Assembly: GCF_041146395.1 (NCBI RefSeq)
Contig: NC_091000.1
Span: 15,390,501-15,454,500 of the forward strand
Source of the DNA: Eulemur rufifrons
Taxonomy: Eukaryota; Chordata; Mammalia; Primates; Lemuridae
Length of the DNA stretch: 64,000 nucleotides
Direction: 5' to 3'
The notes beneath the pieces are model-generated. The model was not told the DNA's origin, did not search any database, and saw only the letters and a list, made by a program, of their open reading frames with translations. Numbering within the stretch: the first letter of the stretch is position 1; the number at the start of each line of letters is the position of its first letter. The position numbers and the translations under genes were made by a program. Positions 12,490-24,749 of the stretch are shown here, piece by piece.

Positions 12490-13110
12490 TACGTTTTAAA
12501 TTAACCAACATCTCTTATATCACCAGTATCTATTCACATTACTACATATATACTTGCTCATTGGTTTTTGGTGATAATATACATATCATTGTATGAATGT
12601 ACAATAATTTTAAAAATATTTCTCTATGGAAGGATATCTCCAGGTTCTATTAGGAGTGAGATCATTGGATAAAAGATATAACCAACATGTTTCCAAAGCT
12701 GGTTCTCCAAAGACTGTTTCAATTTATTTTCCTACATGACAATATCAATAGGATAATACCAAAGTGTCCATTTTACTACATTCTGTTCAACCTTGTCACT
12801 TGGTAAAATTCTGACTCTTTGCCAAATGGCTCAATTAAATAAACTAATCACAATGTTTAACATACTCAATTTATGCATAGGAATTGCCATCTTCGCATAT
12901 ACTATTTTTATATAGGTCTTACCTGATTTTGTCTTTTGCCTAGGTTTATAATTGAGTATTTTTTTCTGATTGATTTTCATGTAATTTTAATATATCAAGA
13001 AATTAGTCCTGTTGTTCCTATGTGTTGTGCATGTTTTCTCCAATTTATCACTTTTAAAAAATGTTTTGTTTTTCAGTATGTAGATATTTTAGTGGGAAGT
13101 AGAAATGACT
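12490..13110 (-). mobile_element. Old L1 fragment (L1M or HAL1-type), antisense
   Basis: The reversed order of known L1 ORF2 3' boxes is visible though eroded. 'atattgtatgaatgt'-type sequence is followed by 'gagtgagatcattggataaa' (compare 'gtgggattgctgggtcaaa'), 'ccaaagctggttctccaaag', 'cattctgttcaaccttgtc' and 'ctctttgccaaatgg'. It then continues as T-rich antisense ORF2. Both ends are uncertain. Confidence 0.7.
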
Positions 13111-13448
13111 TAGGGCACTTCAGTTTGGGTCTGTTTTCTCAGGACACTTGTCTGCCACCATTTGTTGCATGCCCCTTTGGTTCCAGCAGATCACTCTCAG
13201 AGAGGAACAGGCACCTTGCACAGCAAAGCCCTTTAATCTGCAAGGTTTTCTTTTTTTTCTTCTTTTTCTTCTCAGCTCATTGGCATCTTGTCAGTGCAAA
13301 GCTGGCCGCATTTTTTCTTCTCCTTTCCCTGTTTTACTTCTAGGCAATTTTCCTTCTCTGTGCTTGACCTCTAGGGTTAGGATTTGTGTTGAAGTAAATA
13401 ATTACGATAATCTCTGGAATCTCCTCTTAAATCCTGATAACCCACATC

Positions 13449-13474
13449 TTTCTCTCTCTCTCTCTCTCTCTCAA
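13449..13474. repeat. (TC)n microsatellite
   Basis: About twelve CT units in an otherwise plain T-rich segment. Confidence 0.9.
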
Positions 13475-14105
13475 AACTGAGGTTTCAAAAGGAATGTTTT
13501 CCACTTCTCCCTTGGCATTATCACACCCCTTAAACCTCGCCTTTCTAATTAGGATATTTTTCCTTACACTTTCAAAACACTGGAATGTTCAGAGAAATTG
13601 GTACTATGTTCAGAGTCTAAAAGTCAATGGTTTTGCTCTTTGTACTTCTTCAGTTTGGCCCACATGTCCTTGTATTAGTAAGATATTCTTCATACTATTT
13701 CCTAGATTATTTTTTAAACAGTTCTCTAATTAATACCTGCTTTTATGTTTTGTGCTTACATAGGGAATGTCAGAGAGAGGATATAAATAACAATATTTAA
13801 TTCTTCCAGGAGAGTATAAATATATTTCAGTTATTAAAATTTGTACAGACTTCAAGAAGAAAAATAATCACACCATTTATGATAGTTTATAATCATAAAT
13901 AGATATTTGATTTGGTTTCTAGCATTACCAATATAAATGTACTTATTTAATCATTGAAGTCTTGGTCGTTTTGTGAGTAGGTGATAGTCCGGCATGCAAC
14001 CACAGTAGCAGACATATGCAGTATGTGCTGGTTAATTGGTTACTCTCACTTCATGTATTATTATGACATACCTGCTGCTTGTGAACTTGTTACATGCTGA
14101 GCTTC
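13475..14105. other. No recognised feature
   Basis: No repeat or gene that I can name. Open frames are short. Confidence 0.5.
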
Positions 14106-14388
14106 TTAAGAATCAAAGAAGAAAACAGGTGCTGGGTCACAATGCTGACCCAAGCAGAGCCAGCTTGTCTGTTTTTTCCATATGAAGTCATCATTTAGAA
14201 TTCTGTAGTCCTCTTTCAGTGGTGGTAAAGCCCATGGATACGTAAAGTCGGAGTAAAGTTCAAATAGGGTCACGTTCCACGGCATGGTATTTTTCCTCCC
14301 AGCCAGGTTACTTCTGGCCATACAGGCTTCAATCAACCCATGCAGCAGGGAGTGAGGGCTGCAATTTTCATTATGATCAATAATTCCT
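14106..14388 (-). other. Unexplained open frame, possible old terminal exon
   Basis: I do not recognise this sequence. On the minus strand, a plausible 3' splice site (CTAAC about 24 bases upstream, then 'ccctctaaatacactgtag') precedes a frame of about 93 codons ending in TAA at 14106-14108. The translation has a mixed, protein-like composition: four Cys, four Trp and two possible N-glycosylation sites (NCS and NVT). There is no transmembrane stretch or named domain. The frame has no ATG at its start, so it would have to be a 3' exon or a fragment of a decayed gene. I found no nearby AATAAA on the minus strand. Open runs of this length occur by chance many times in 64 kb, so support is weak. 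Confidence 0.2.
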
Positions 14389-15299
14389 CTACAGTGTATT
14401 TAGAGGGTTGTTAGGCTTCTAGAGTCATGAATTAAGCAGAATAACAGAAGGCGGCATGTCAAAAGACCATGAACATCCCCCTGGCTATATTTGCAGTACC
14501 AGTTCTGCATAATGTGTCCAGTTGGTATGCAATCATGCATGAACTTAAAAGAACAAAAAGCTAGAATATTTTGGCTATAATGAAAATTGTACCTGCAGTT
14601 TCAATGTACTTAATGTCTTTGAAAATGGTATTTTAAGGACCAAAAATGTACACAATGTTCTGTTTTTTCAATACACATAAATAAATCTTATGCCCATAAA
14701 TGCAGGCCTTACTGTTGATCATACCAACCATGGACTATGTAAATACTGTAAAACCATTGAAATAATATCTATACTTTAGATGTAAAATTCCTAATTCCTA
14801 ATATCACATACATTCAACTATTTTGATAGAAAAAAAGGGAGCATGATAATCATTGGAAAAGAAAATATGTGTGTTAATAAACACAGATTCCTTAATATTA
14901 CCACTTTCCTACAGCTTCAGAAGACACAAGCGTGGAAGGTTAGATTGCTAATCAGAGGCTCGGGGTGGGGGCAGGAAGACACCATGATGCTTTGAAGGTT
15001 GCCCTGGTCATTTTTATAAAATAGGTGTTGACCACACCTGCTGAGGCTACAGAATGCTGACAAAGGCTGGAGAAGGAAAAACTCTGATCAGATATCTGAA
15101 GGTAATCAAAGATGGTAAATAAACATCCTGTTCTGCACAATGTGGAGAATGCAGCTCTGAAAACATGCACTTGTAGTAGCACTGTTAGCCCTGTGTGTGC
15201 TCTGTGCCTCTTGTGCTTAGCATTCTGGGAATCTGAAAAAGAAATAGAAAAGCGCTATTTTTCATTAAGGAGATGTCATCAGTCAGACACTAGAGAATG
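14389..15299. other. No recognised feature
   Basis: Mixed AT-rich DNA. The patch near 14940-15240 is less AT-rich, but I cannot assign it. Confidence 0.5.
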
Positions 15300-15415
15300 T
15301 GTACACAGACTCATTGTGATTAATCTCTGCAACATCTCTTGCAATCTATGTATTAATGTCGCCATTCTGTGAGGGAATCAATTGAGAATCATGGCAGCAA
15401 GGAAGCTTGCTAAAT
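15300..15415 (-). mobile_element. Possible MIR SINE fragment, antisense
   Basis: 'gtgattaatctctgcaacat', then 'cgccattctgtgagggaatc' and 'agcaaggaagcttgc', loosely follow the reversed MIR order (taatcctcacaac, then ccattttacagatgagg, then aagtaacttgc). Confidence 0.4.
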
Positions 15416-17093
15416 ATTAAGGCAGGTATAATCCTGGTCAAAATGAATCAAAGAACTCCATTTTTTTACACGTGCTGGCTCTAGGACTGGGAATTTTCAG
15501 GAGAGGTACTGTGAAAGACTAAGGACATAGAGAGTTCTAGTGTGCATTTGGGTGAAATATAATACATAGACCACTGGTCCTGGTGGGGCAGAGAAACATC
15601 TGAATCCAACACTGGCTTGAAGCTTAGGATTAAATGGAGGGAGGTGAGAGGTTGGAGGACTCCATGAGTTCCTGGAGAACAGGCAGGAATACAGAAGTCA
15701 GAGGAGCGTGATGATTCAGAGGCAAAGCAGTGTCGCTGATGACGTGATCCAGAGTACAGCTGTGGGATTGGGTTGCTGAAGAAGATGGATATAAAGTTCT
15801 TTAAAATAAGTAGAGGTGGTGAAGTGCTATTCCATGTGACCCATTAGAGAAGAGCCTCAAAAATAATTTGGGTCTTTCATTAATAAAATTATAAAGTTTC
15901 TTGCTTCATGCCATAAAAACGCTCAGTTTCTCTTAGTCCCTTGTGTTCATTAAAATGGAATTTTACATGTGTCTTGACATCCGAGCATTATCTTATGGAA
16001 TAAATAACATTTTTTATATTTTCATCACTAATTTGGGATGTGTCGATTTTGTCTCCAAATTTGTAAAATGACAGTCTTGATTTCTGTTGGTTAAATATTT
16101 TGAAAAATCTAATGAGGCAATACAGCAAACCTGCAGCTCAAGTGCAAAAGGGTATATTTTACTCAGAGATAACTTACTTCAGATTTTTGGGTGAATGAGA
16201 TAAATTTTATATTTATTTTTGTTTTATTTTTAGTAAATTAATTTAACTTATGTTTATTCTCTAAAACAGCATCTATCACACTGGAAACATCCTAGAAATA
16301 TGTTTTAAAGATTCTATTCACAAAAACAGACCTTGAGAGATCTCACATGCCTTAAAATCTAACATCATACTTAAAATTTAAGTTTATTTAGTGCTCAAGG
16401 CCACTATGTCAATTTTTTTTAAATTATGAAGTTAGGAAATATTTTTATATTAAAATATATTTCCCTTTAGCTATTCACAATAATATTGAAGAATGAAGTT
16501 TACTTACATCTTTTTCTGTATCAGACAGACCAGTTATAAGTAAGTATAATTATGAGAGAAGTTAATTTTCCCTTCCTGGAAGGGATACAGTATACTTATT
16601 TTCCATGTATAATATGTGAAAAATATATATTATAGATTGCTACTAAATGGGGAAATATGCTTCTCATCAACTTTTATTTTAAATATTATTTTTATCCCTT
16701 GTGTCCTAAGTTACACACTTTTTCTTGCTTTATTTATTGTGAAGCTGCTTTAAAATAAAACAAAGCAATCAACCAAAATTAAAAAAAAAATGCAAAGACT
16801 CTCCTCAATCATTTTTTCTTCTCCACTTCATTTTGCCTTCACAGCTCTTTTGTCTCCCTTTAGATATTTATGCCAAAGGACATGGATCTGTGATACTGTT
16901 GGTCATGCCAAGCTTAAGTTTTCCTTTCTCCAAGATAAGTTACTGTCGAAAGAAAAGGACTATTCCTATCCATGGCTCTTAGAAAATTATACTTTTTCTT
17001 TCGTAAAATGTCCCATATCTTTTAATGCACACTCAGTTCGGAGAAGTTAAATATCATCTAACATCCTTACAAAGACAACTCAATCTAAGAGGG
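15416..17093. other. No recognised feature
   Basis: No named repeat or gene. The part at 15590-15780 is G-rich and might be eroded L2, but I cannot support that. Confidence 0.5.
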
Positions 17094-17361
17094 CTATCTA
17101 ACTAGGTAATGCATAGCTTGCTTTCTAGATAACAGTAAAACAAAACACTTCATACAGATGAATTTGGTCATCAGTGCATATCTTAGTGTATTGAATGATT
17201 CCCTGAAATGGCTCTGGAATCTTTCAGTTGGTCTGTACCATGGTATCCTACTGGCTTCACTTTGTATATTAACTCTCCAGAGCTCATGCTTGCTATAGAC
17301 ATGCTTTAGGGCCTCTAAATATTTGTTCCTTTTGCAGACCATGAATTTATATCCACACTTT
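17094..17361 (-). other. Unexplained open frame, possible decayed exon
   Basis: I do not recognise this sequence. On the minus strand, a pyrimidine-rich 'tcatctcctgtctccaaaag' acceptor-like site near 17361-17380 is followed by an open frame of about 88 codons ending at 17094. The translation is rich in Lys, Arg and aromatic residues, with no transmembrane segment or clear motif. No good 5' splice site fixes its far end. Its length is within chance expectation for this window, so I flag it only as a candidate. Confidence 0.15.
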
Positions 17362-19136
17362 TGGAGACAGGAGATGACTTGAGTTTTGAATTGTAGTTCA
17401 AAAAATGAATCAAGTCACCCTTGGGAGATCAGAATGACCCAGGCAGTAGGTATAGTTGGTGTTTACTAAGTATTTACTGAAACTCTCGTATCACTGTTGC
17501 AAGTCTTCAGACAGTTTTCTGACAATATCCCAGTGACAGTAGGTTCCTGCACATGCACAGTTCTGGGAGGAGCCTCTCAACATCGCCATTCTAGAAATCC
17601 CTAAAGGACAAACACATATGTTATCACTGAGAGAACATTACTGGGAATGAATCTGTACCACACTGCAACAATTTTTATGTAGTTCCAGCATGCATGGAAG
17701 AAAAAGTCCTGAATTATAGCTGTGTGTTCTTTTGCATCAGAGTTCTATACACATTTAAAAAATGATTTTTAAAAAGACAAACTCAGTTCTTACTGATTTA
17801 AAATTTTTGTGAAATAGTCAAATGCAACCAACGGGCTTAAATCAATCCATTGTTTCCTTTCTGTTGAGAGGCCCTAAATTGCTGAGTCTTCTATATGTAA
17901 GGTAGACTTAATTTTAAGAATAGTTGTTTCAAAGTTGGACTCACTGGTTTGTGCATGCCCAATTTAAAAATTTAGGATGCCATATCAGCCACTTTGTGGA
18001 TAATTTCTCACACACTTTTTTCAGAATATAAGCATATTTTTTATTTAATGCAAAGAAGTTTCAACTTACAATAGCATATTTTAATGTAAGAGCTCTAATT
18101 TCTAATATTTTTCTTTTGGATATATTTTTATGGAAAAGAAGGCAGCCTTTCTTAAACTATTATTTTGTTTCATCTGTGGGCAGTGTGTTTAAGGAATTTA
18201 ATTTATACCTTGTGGGAATTTTTTCAGGTAAACTGTATATCAAGTAGTTTTGTGGGTTTTGAAAGAACTTTTTGTCATTCAGGGCCATTTCTTATGCTAT
18301 GCAAAGCAGTCTTTAGTGCTTTCCAGAGAGCAGACTCCTTAAAATTCATTTGGAAATGTTAGATGTAATATGCATATTTGGAATAACCATTGAAATAGTT
18401 CTCTATGTAATTGGGGTGGTCCATGCTAAGTCACAGAGTGGACACTGGCAGCTGTTTTCAGTCTACCAATTATTTCTTTGGGGGACATGATAAAACTCCT
18501 GATGCAGTGAATGTTCCCACTTTCTTAATGCGGCAGTTTCTCCTTCCAGCTCTATCTTAGTAAGCAGAGAGAACAAGAACTGCTAGCTATTGCAGTGCAA
18601 GCCCAGCAGGCGAGCACACACCTTGCCTCAGGGACTGAGCAAGCCACAATGCTCAACTCCAGCGATTGCTGAATTCTAATAATTGCACCCATTCTTTTTT
18701 TTTTTTTTTCCTGGTTTCATATAGAACATATGCCCTAGGACAGTTAAGAAATCCAGGCATTGCTTATGTTCTGGTCATGACACTAGAAATGCAGGGTTGT
18801 ATCGCTCTGGTCAACCATTTATGTTTTCTCCTTCAGCACCTAGGAAGCTGCTGATTCACTGTTTTCTTGACTAGTCCTTCCAGGTAGTCCTCCTGGGCAG
18901 GATCTAGTTGAACCCTATACTGGCATACCCTCTATCTCTCTGTCCTTCTGCCACATCTGCAGTCACAGTGAAGAGGGTACCACTGGCAAGGACTTCAAAT
19001 GCATGTCAAATGGTCAAGGTCATGGGCTCTGGGGACAGGTGCCAGGCAGTCACTGCACAGGGTTAAATGTGACCCCCCCCTACCCACTCCATAGTAGACA
19101 CTCCAGGACTCTGGGCAGATCCAAGGATCCAGCTAT
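17362..19136. other. No recognised feature
   Basis: Single-copy-looking DNA with a T-run near 18695-18710. No gene or repeat that I can name. Confidence 0.5.
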
Positions 19137-19524
19137 TGTTTAAATGTGTCCCCAAAAGTTTATGTGTTAGAAACTCAATCCCCAATGAAATAGTGTTGAG
19201 ATGTGGGACTGCTAAGAGGTAATTAGGTCATGAGAGCTCTGCTTTTATCAGTGGATTAATGCCATTGTCAAGGGAATGGGTTCATTACGGAGAGAGCGGG
19301 TTTGTTATACAAGCAAGCTCAGCCCCCTTCTGCTCTTGCTCCCTCCCTCTCTTGCCCTCTGCCTTCCATCATGGGGCAATGTAACGTGAAGGCCACTGCC
19401 AGGTCCCAGCACCATGCTCTTGGACTTCCCAGCCTCCAGAAATTTGGGCCAAATAAATTCCTGTTTATTATGAATTACTCAGTCCGTGGTATTCCACTAC
19501 TGCAGTATAAAATGGACTAAGACA
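19137..19524 (+). mobile_element. Solo LTR, MaLR type (MLT1/MST-like)
   Basis: Starts with TG in 'tgtttaaatgtgtccccaaa' and ends in 'aatggactaagaca'. Between them are 'ctcaatccccaatgaaatag', 'gaggtaattaggtcatgag', 'cttggacttcccagcctcc' and the poly(A) signal in 'gccaaataaattcctg'. This is the layout of mammalian MaLR LTRs. No internal region adjoins it, so it is a solo LTR left by recombination. The subfamily is uncertain and no clear 5-bp TSD was found. Confidence 0.85.
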
Positions 19525-20025
19525 GCCCCATTCATCTCCTGACACAGACATAGAGTGACTCCCTCCCATGCATCTTTGTCTCTCAGGAAACTCAGTAGTG
19601 GAACAACAGCACACCAATATCTTTCCTGCAAAAACCGTTTCTAAATTTCTCTCCAATATTTTTAAAAGAACAGAAGCAAGTGGTCTTCTAAGGGTCACAA
19701 ATGTTATTCCCAGTCACCTCCTTGCCAAAGTCTGCATTAGTGGATCCACATCCTGTTTTGCAACATGGATGTGACTGACGATGTCTGTCTTGGGGTCTCA
19801 ATGTGCCACCATTTCCTACCCTGTCTTCCTATACATTACTTTTCAGCTTCTATGGTTGTTATTAGAGAAAAGCCCTGGTGGGGCCACATAGAATATAAAA
19901 CTTAGGTTCATCCCACTGAAATAAATCTATATTTAAAATGTGCATTAAAATAATCAATACTATCTAAATTATTTTTGTCTCTTTTCCATTTGTCTTCTTA
20001 TGAACTTTTTATTAAGCCATGGAGC
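19525..20025. other. Spacer between two solo LTRs
   Basis: About 500 bases with no feature that I can name. It does not look like retroviral internal sequence. Confidence 0.5.
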
Positions 20026-20527
20026 TGTGGTAGGCAGAATAATGGCCCCCAAAAGATGTCAATACCCTAGTCCCTGGCACCTGTGAACATGCTGCTCTAC
20101 AGGACAGATGGGACTTTCAGATGTAATTCAAGTTAATGACCTTGAGATAGGGAGAAGATTATTTGGGTGGACTCAATGTCATCACAAAGGTCCTTAAAAG
20201 CAAAAGAAGCAGGAGGAAGACAGAGTGAAAGGGAGATGTGACCATGTGAGAATGGTCAGAGAAAACTGACGTTTCTGGCTTTGAAGACAGAAGAAAGGGG
20301 ACATGAGCCAAGGAGTGTCGGTGGCTTCCAGAAACTGGAAAATGCAAGGAAATGGTCTCTCCCCCCGAGCCTCCAGAAGGGAATGCAGCCCACCCAACTC
20401 ACTGATGTTAGCCCAGGAGATTCTCAGTAGAATTCTAGCTTACAGAACTGTGAGACCACCTTTTTGCTGGTTTGAGTCTCCAAGTTTGTAGTAATTTGGT
20501 ACAGTAGGAATAGAAAACTGATAGAAG
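20026..20527 (+). mobile_element. Solo LTR, ERVL/MaLR type
   Basis: Starts 'tgtggtaggcagaataatgg' and ends near 'aatagaaaactgatag'. In between are 'gggactttcagatgtaattc', 'ggctttgaagacagaagaaa', 'catgagccaaggagtg' and 'agcctccagaaggg'. I recognise this as a common mammalian ERVL/MaLR-class LTR, but I am not sure of the family name. It has the same orientation as the LTR at 19137, but the two sequences differ, so they are separate insertions rather than a provirus pair. Confidence 0.8.
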
Positions 20528-21439
20528 GACCATTCACATAAATGTCATTACAGATGGAAATTACTTATTATGCCTTTGTCCTCAAATCTTACTCCTAAAC
20601 AAAACAGTTTTGTGGTTTTATATGGCTATTGTACTAATTCCTGTGAATTTGCTAATTTTTTTTTTTCCTGTTACTTGCCTCAGGAATCTGAAAAAAAAGA
20701 AAGAAGAGTATGTGATTCAGGGCACACATCCTAAGAGCACCACCTATCAGATGCAGCGCTAAGTCCTTTCTGATAAAGTAAAGCTTACTGAATGAAATGT
20801 TTTACAGCCACAAGGGGCTAAATTGAAATGCTCTCTGAAAGACACTCAGGAGAGTGGGCACCACTAGATTAGGAGAAGCAGCTTCTGCTAATCATAACTT
20901 CTAGCAAATGTTTACACACCAATAATGGAAAATATCCTCTTCCAGATTTCAGACTTGTTACTGTGGATGTTGCTTGCTAACATTGACTATTTTTCCCAGC
21001 TGCTTATAGAAACTCCAGGCTGCCACCCATCTGCTCTCTCATCAGTAGTTTTGGGCCAGCAACTATAATACTTCAGACATTTCTCCCATTTCAGATGTCT
21101 TACTCTGCATATAATTGTACTTGATGAATGGATGCACAGAGCTTCAATGCAAGTAGGAACATTGATCTACAATTTTTCTTTTCTTGGTAACAATATGAGA
21201 GAAAGATATGGCTCAATGTAGCCATTCTAAAATGTATACGTTTCAAGACATCATGTTGTACATGATAAATATATACGAATAAACTAGAAAAAATATGTTA
21301 TCAAATCGGATTTCTCATTCTTCTTTTTTGTAACACTTATCACACCAAAGTCTTCTTATTCATGCAACATTTTGAGGTTGGCTTTTATCATTCAGCAGAA
21401 AGCCCTAGAAATCCACCTAAATCATTGTGTATATGGATA
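20528..21439. other. No recognised feature
   Basis: No gene or repeat that I can name. Confidence 0.5.
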
Positions 21440-22455
21440 ATTTGTTTCTCTCTTTTGTATCACAGTTTATCTATTCACCGGCTGAAGGATTTTTGAGTGG
21501 TTTCCAGTTTTTAGCGGTTGCACATAAAGCAGCTACGAACATTTGTGTACATGTTTCTGTGTGATCATGTTTTGATTTCTCTAGCACGTATACCCGGGAA
21601 AGCTGGATTGCATCCTTAGTCTGTTTTTAACTTTGTAGGAAACTGCCTAAGTGCTTTCCAAAATGGCTCCACCATTTTGCATTTCCATGGGCAATGTGTG
21701 AGAAATCCAGTCGCTTTGCATCCTCGTCAGCACCTGGTAATGTCGGTATTTTTTACCAGGTATGCAATAATGTCTCACTGTAGCTTTAATTTGCATTTCC
21801 CTAGTGGCTAATGATTGTGAACATCTTTTTATATGCCTATTCGCTATCCGTAGACCCTTTTTCTGGAGGTGTCTGTTAAAATGTTTTGCCTATTTTCTTA
21901 CTGTTGAGGTCAGACAATGCTGCATATATGCTGGATAAAGGTTCTTTCTTAGATATGCAATTTGAAAATATTTCTCCCAGTTAATGGCTGCCTTTTTATC
22001 CTCTTAACAGGCTCTTGCATAAAGTAAAAGTTTTTAAGTTTGATGAAGTCCATAGTAGCATTTTTTTTTTCCTTTTAGTGCCTTTGGTGTCATGTCTAAG
22101 AACACTCTGTCTCATCTAGCACAGGAAGATTTTTTTTTTCCTGTGTTTTCTCCCAGAAATTTTAACTTTCCATTTTACATTTAGATTTACGATCCATTTT
22201 GAGTTCATTGTTGTATAAGGTGAGAAGTTTACATAGCTCTTTTTACGGAGTTTACGCAGGCTCTTTGTGTTTGTTTGCCTGTGAAGTCTAATTGTTCTCA
22301 TACCTTTTGTTGAAAAGACTAATCTTCCTCTATTAAATTGCTCTGCATTTTTATAAACAAAAATTCTGTCAGCCGTACTTCGTGGCTCTACGTCTGGGTT
22401 CTTTCTCGTGTCCCATCGCTGTGCTTGTCTGTCCCTTGGCCCAAACCACACGGTG
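21440..22455 (-). mobile_element. Old L1 ORF2 3' region, antisense
   Basis: Read on the plus strand, the boxes appear in reversed L1 order. 'gtttatctattcaccggctg' and 'acataaagcagctacgaac' come first, then 'gggaaagctggattgcatcc', 'caaaatggctccaccatttt', 'gtctcactgtagctttaatt', 'gatgaagtccatagtagcat' and 'cgatccattttgagttcatt'. Similarity fades around 22430-22455, next to a GC-rich block. This is an L1M-type fossil. Confidence 0.85.
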
Positions 22456-23060
22456 AGGCGCTTTCCCAAGCTCCTCCCTCCCCTCCCTCCCACCCCAATT
22501 TCCTTGGCTGGGGCTCCTCTTCCTTCATTTTGGTCTCTGGCCAGAAACTGGGCATCAGTTACTCTGTTCTGCCGTGCACTTCCTGCAACCGTGGCTGCTC
22601 TGAGCAGGAGATAAGGGCCGGGGGCCGGGTAGGAAGGAGGAATTTTCCTCACCCTCTTACCAGAAAGGAAAGTTCCCACCTCCAGAGTTCTGGGCTCCAT
22701 CCCTGCCACCGCAGGCAGCTGCAGGACTGCCAGGGGGCGGACACTAGAGGACAGAAGAGAGAACTTGGGGAAATGGTGGGGCTTCCCACTAGCTCTGAGC
22801 TTCCAGAGTTCGCTTTCCCAGTCGTGGAGCCGGTGCCAGAAAGGTGAAGGCCTGGTGCCCACGAGCTGTTTCCCAGCTGCCTCAGTCCAAGCCAGAGGTT
22901 CTGAAGAGGAAAGGAAAGCTCCTGTCTGCTCTGATGGTACCTCAGATGCTTGTCCTCTTCCCCAATTTGTCAACTTCCACTTAGTTTTCAGAGCCCTCGA
23001 ATCTCTGCTCCGTGCTTTCCATCTAGGGTTAGTTAGGGCTGTGTTCACAGGCTAGAGGAC
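22456..23060. other. GC-rich block beside an L1 fossil
   Basis: Base composition shifts sharply to GC-rich here, with polypyrimidine runs near 22470-22497 and G-runs near 22615-22635. I count only about 15 CpGs, too few for a CpG island. I recognise no repeat family and no domain. A minus-strand open frame of about 310 codons (22116-23048) crosses this block into the L1, but it begins with GTG, not ATG, and is not the L1 ORF2 frame. I treat it as a composition effect. Confidence 0.5.
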
Positions 23061-23214
23061 AGAGTGTGCGGAACCACTCGGTTTATTGCCATTTCTGTCA
23101 TCTACCTTTCACAGTCGATTTTTTTTTTTTTTTAGTCCTTCCACTAACTCAAGCAATAACAATTTAAAAAGTGAATGTGAGTAATGTGAATAATGTGACT
23201 TAATTAAAAAATCA
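23061..23214. other. Short spacer with T-run
   Basis: Includes a T-run near 23120-23135. No other feature. Confidence 0.5.
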
Positions 23215-23345
23215 TAGATTTTTAGGGCTGGGGAGGAACTAAAATGAGTTACAATCAACCGTTTCAGCCACTAAGGTGAGATTAAATGACTTGCCCCGAG
23301 TCATTCTTGGCCCTGTGATCTTCCTACTGGGTCATGTCCTTTCAG
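23215..23345 (-). mobile_element. MIR-family SINE fragment (MIR3-like), antisense
   Basis: 'tttttagggctggggaggaa', 'gagattaaatgacttgcccc' and 'ggccctgtgatcttcctac' follow the reversed MIR3-like order: gagctggaaggga, then gttaagtgacttgccc, then a lost cacacagctag. Confidence 0.5.
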
Positions 23346-24747
23346 GTAGAAGCTAGAAGACATACCATTCATGTCTCCTTTCACTATACCTATTAAACAT
23401 TTCTTTTGGAAAACAAAAGACTTTCATGTATCTTGACTGAGCTATACTCATAAAACCTACCTATTTTTGCTGAATTTATTCTTGAATGTAGAGTTTCATA
23501 TGGAAACAATAATATCAAAATTGCAAATAATCTCCATACTCTGACATTGCTTTTAGTTAATGCTGTTGCCGGTTTGAACAGACTTTTTTAAAAAAATGTT
23601 TAAACATTATTATATTTAAAAAATTTTGAAGTCTGAGTGAAAAGTGTTTTAAACGAGAATCACAGACTCCCCTCCCTTACACCTCATAAGACTTGGTCTG
23701 AAAGCAGTATTTCCTACAGAGTCAAACCAGAAGAAAAGTATTCCTCTATGAAAGGGAATATACCAAATGCCTAGATCTCCTCTCCCTCTATCTATGTTGA
23801 AGTTTTACTCTTTGGTTCTCCTTTTACTCTTCTTTTCTCCAATATGTTTACATGTGGGTTTGTGTTTTCCACGAAGAGTTGTTAAACACAATAAGCTTCC
23901 TACTGATGTCCCATATTAGACAGGAAGACCATTGTATCGCTCATTGATTTCACCAGTGTTAATTTACTCCTAGAAACTAAAATCAATAGATGTAACTAAA
24001 ATTTATGTACACACACAATATGTTAAGGGTCAAGTAATTACTTTTCTACCTATATTTTTCAGAAGAAAGAAGAAAAGAAAGGTGTGCTCACATACTAGAA
24101 ACTACTTTTTAACTAGAAAAAAAAAGAAATAATTCTCAACCTGAATACTTCCAAGAAGTATATTGTTGAAAATTAGTAAGGTGGTTCTACAAAATTGCCT
24201 TGTCCTATTTTTGAGAACACGTGGAAAGCCTTTTCCACAACTTTTTAATATTTGTAACAAATTTGAACATACTGCATAGCATCCAAACTTACTAGAGAGC
24301 TTAAAGTGTAATAGTCAAATCTCTAGCATAGGTTAGTTTGAAATGAACAGTTCTCTTAAGACCTTTTGAAATTTGTCCTTCTCGTGAATCTGAACTCCTG
24401 AATGTTCTGAGTGAAGCCTAAATGTTAACAAACACTTTTCAAAATGCTATTTCAGTAGGTTCCAGAATAGTTCCAATGCTCAGAAATCATCCTGTAGCAG
24501 CCGACTGTGCTCTGGGTAATTGGATGCTCTTAGTTTGTAAGATTCCTAGATTGAGTCTGAGTTACGTCAGCTACTAGTTGGCATTGATTTTATGGCTGTC
24601 TTGGTCACAAACCAAGAGCATACATCTTAAGTTGTCAATAGTGTAAAAAACCAGATAACCAAATTTTAAAATGAGTGGTTGCCCTACATTAATTCATACT
24701 GATTTTATCCTTCCCACTGCTGATAAGTATTATTTTGGAGCAGAATA
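23346..24747. other. No recognised feature
   Basis: AT-rich DNA. No gene or repeat that I can name. Confidence 0.5.
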
Positions 24748-24749
24748 TA

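Noticed and set aside
19137..20527. Provirus with paired LTRs
   Set aside because: The two LTRs differ in sequence and the spacer is not viral.
22116..23048. 310-codon minus-strand open frame, among the longest in the window
   Set aside because: It starts with GTG rather than ATG, crosses from a GC-rich block into an L1 out of the L1 frame, and shows no domain. GC-rich DNA yields long frames by chance.
22456..23060. CpG island
   Set aside because: I count about 15 CpGs in 600 bases, well below expectation for the base composition.
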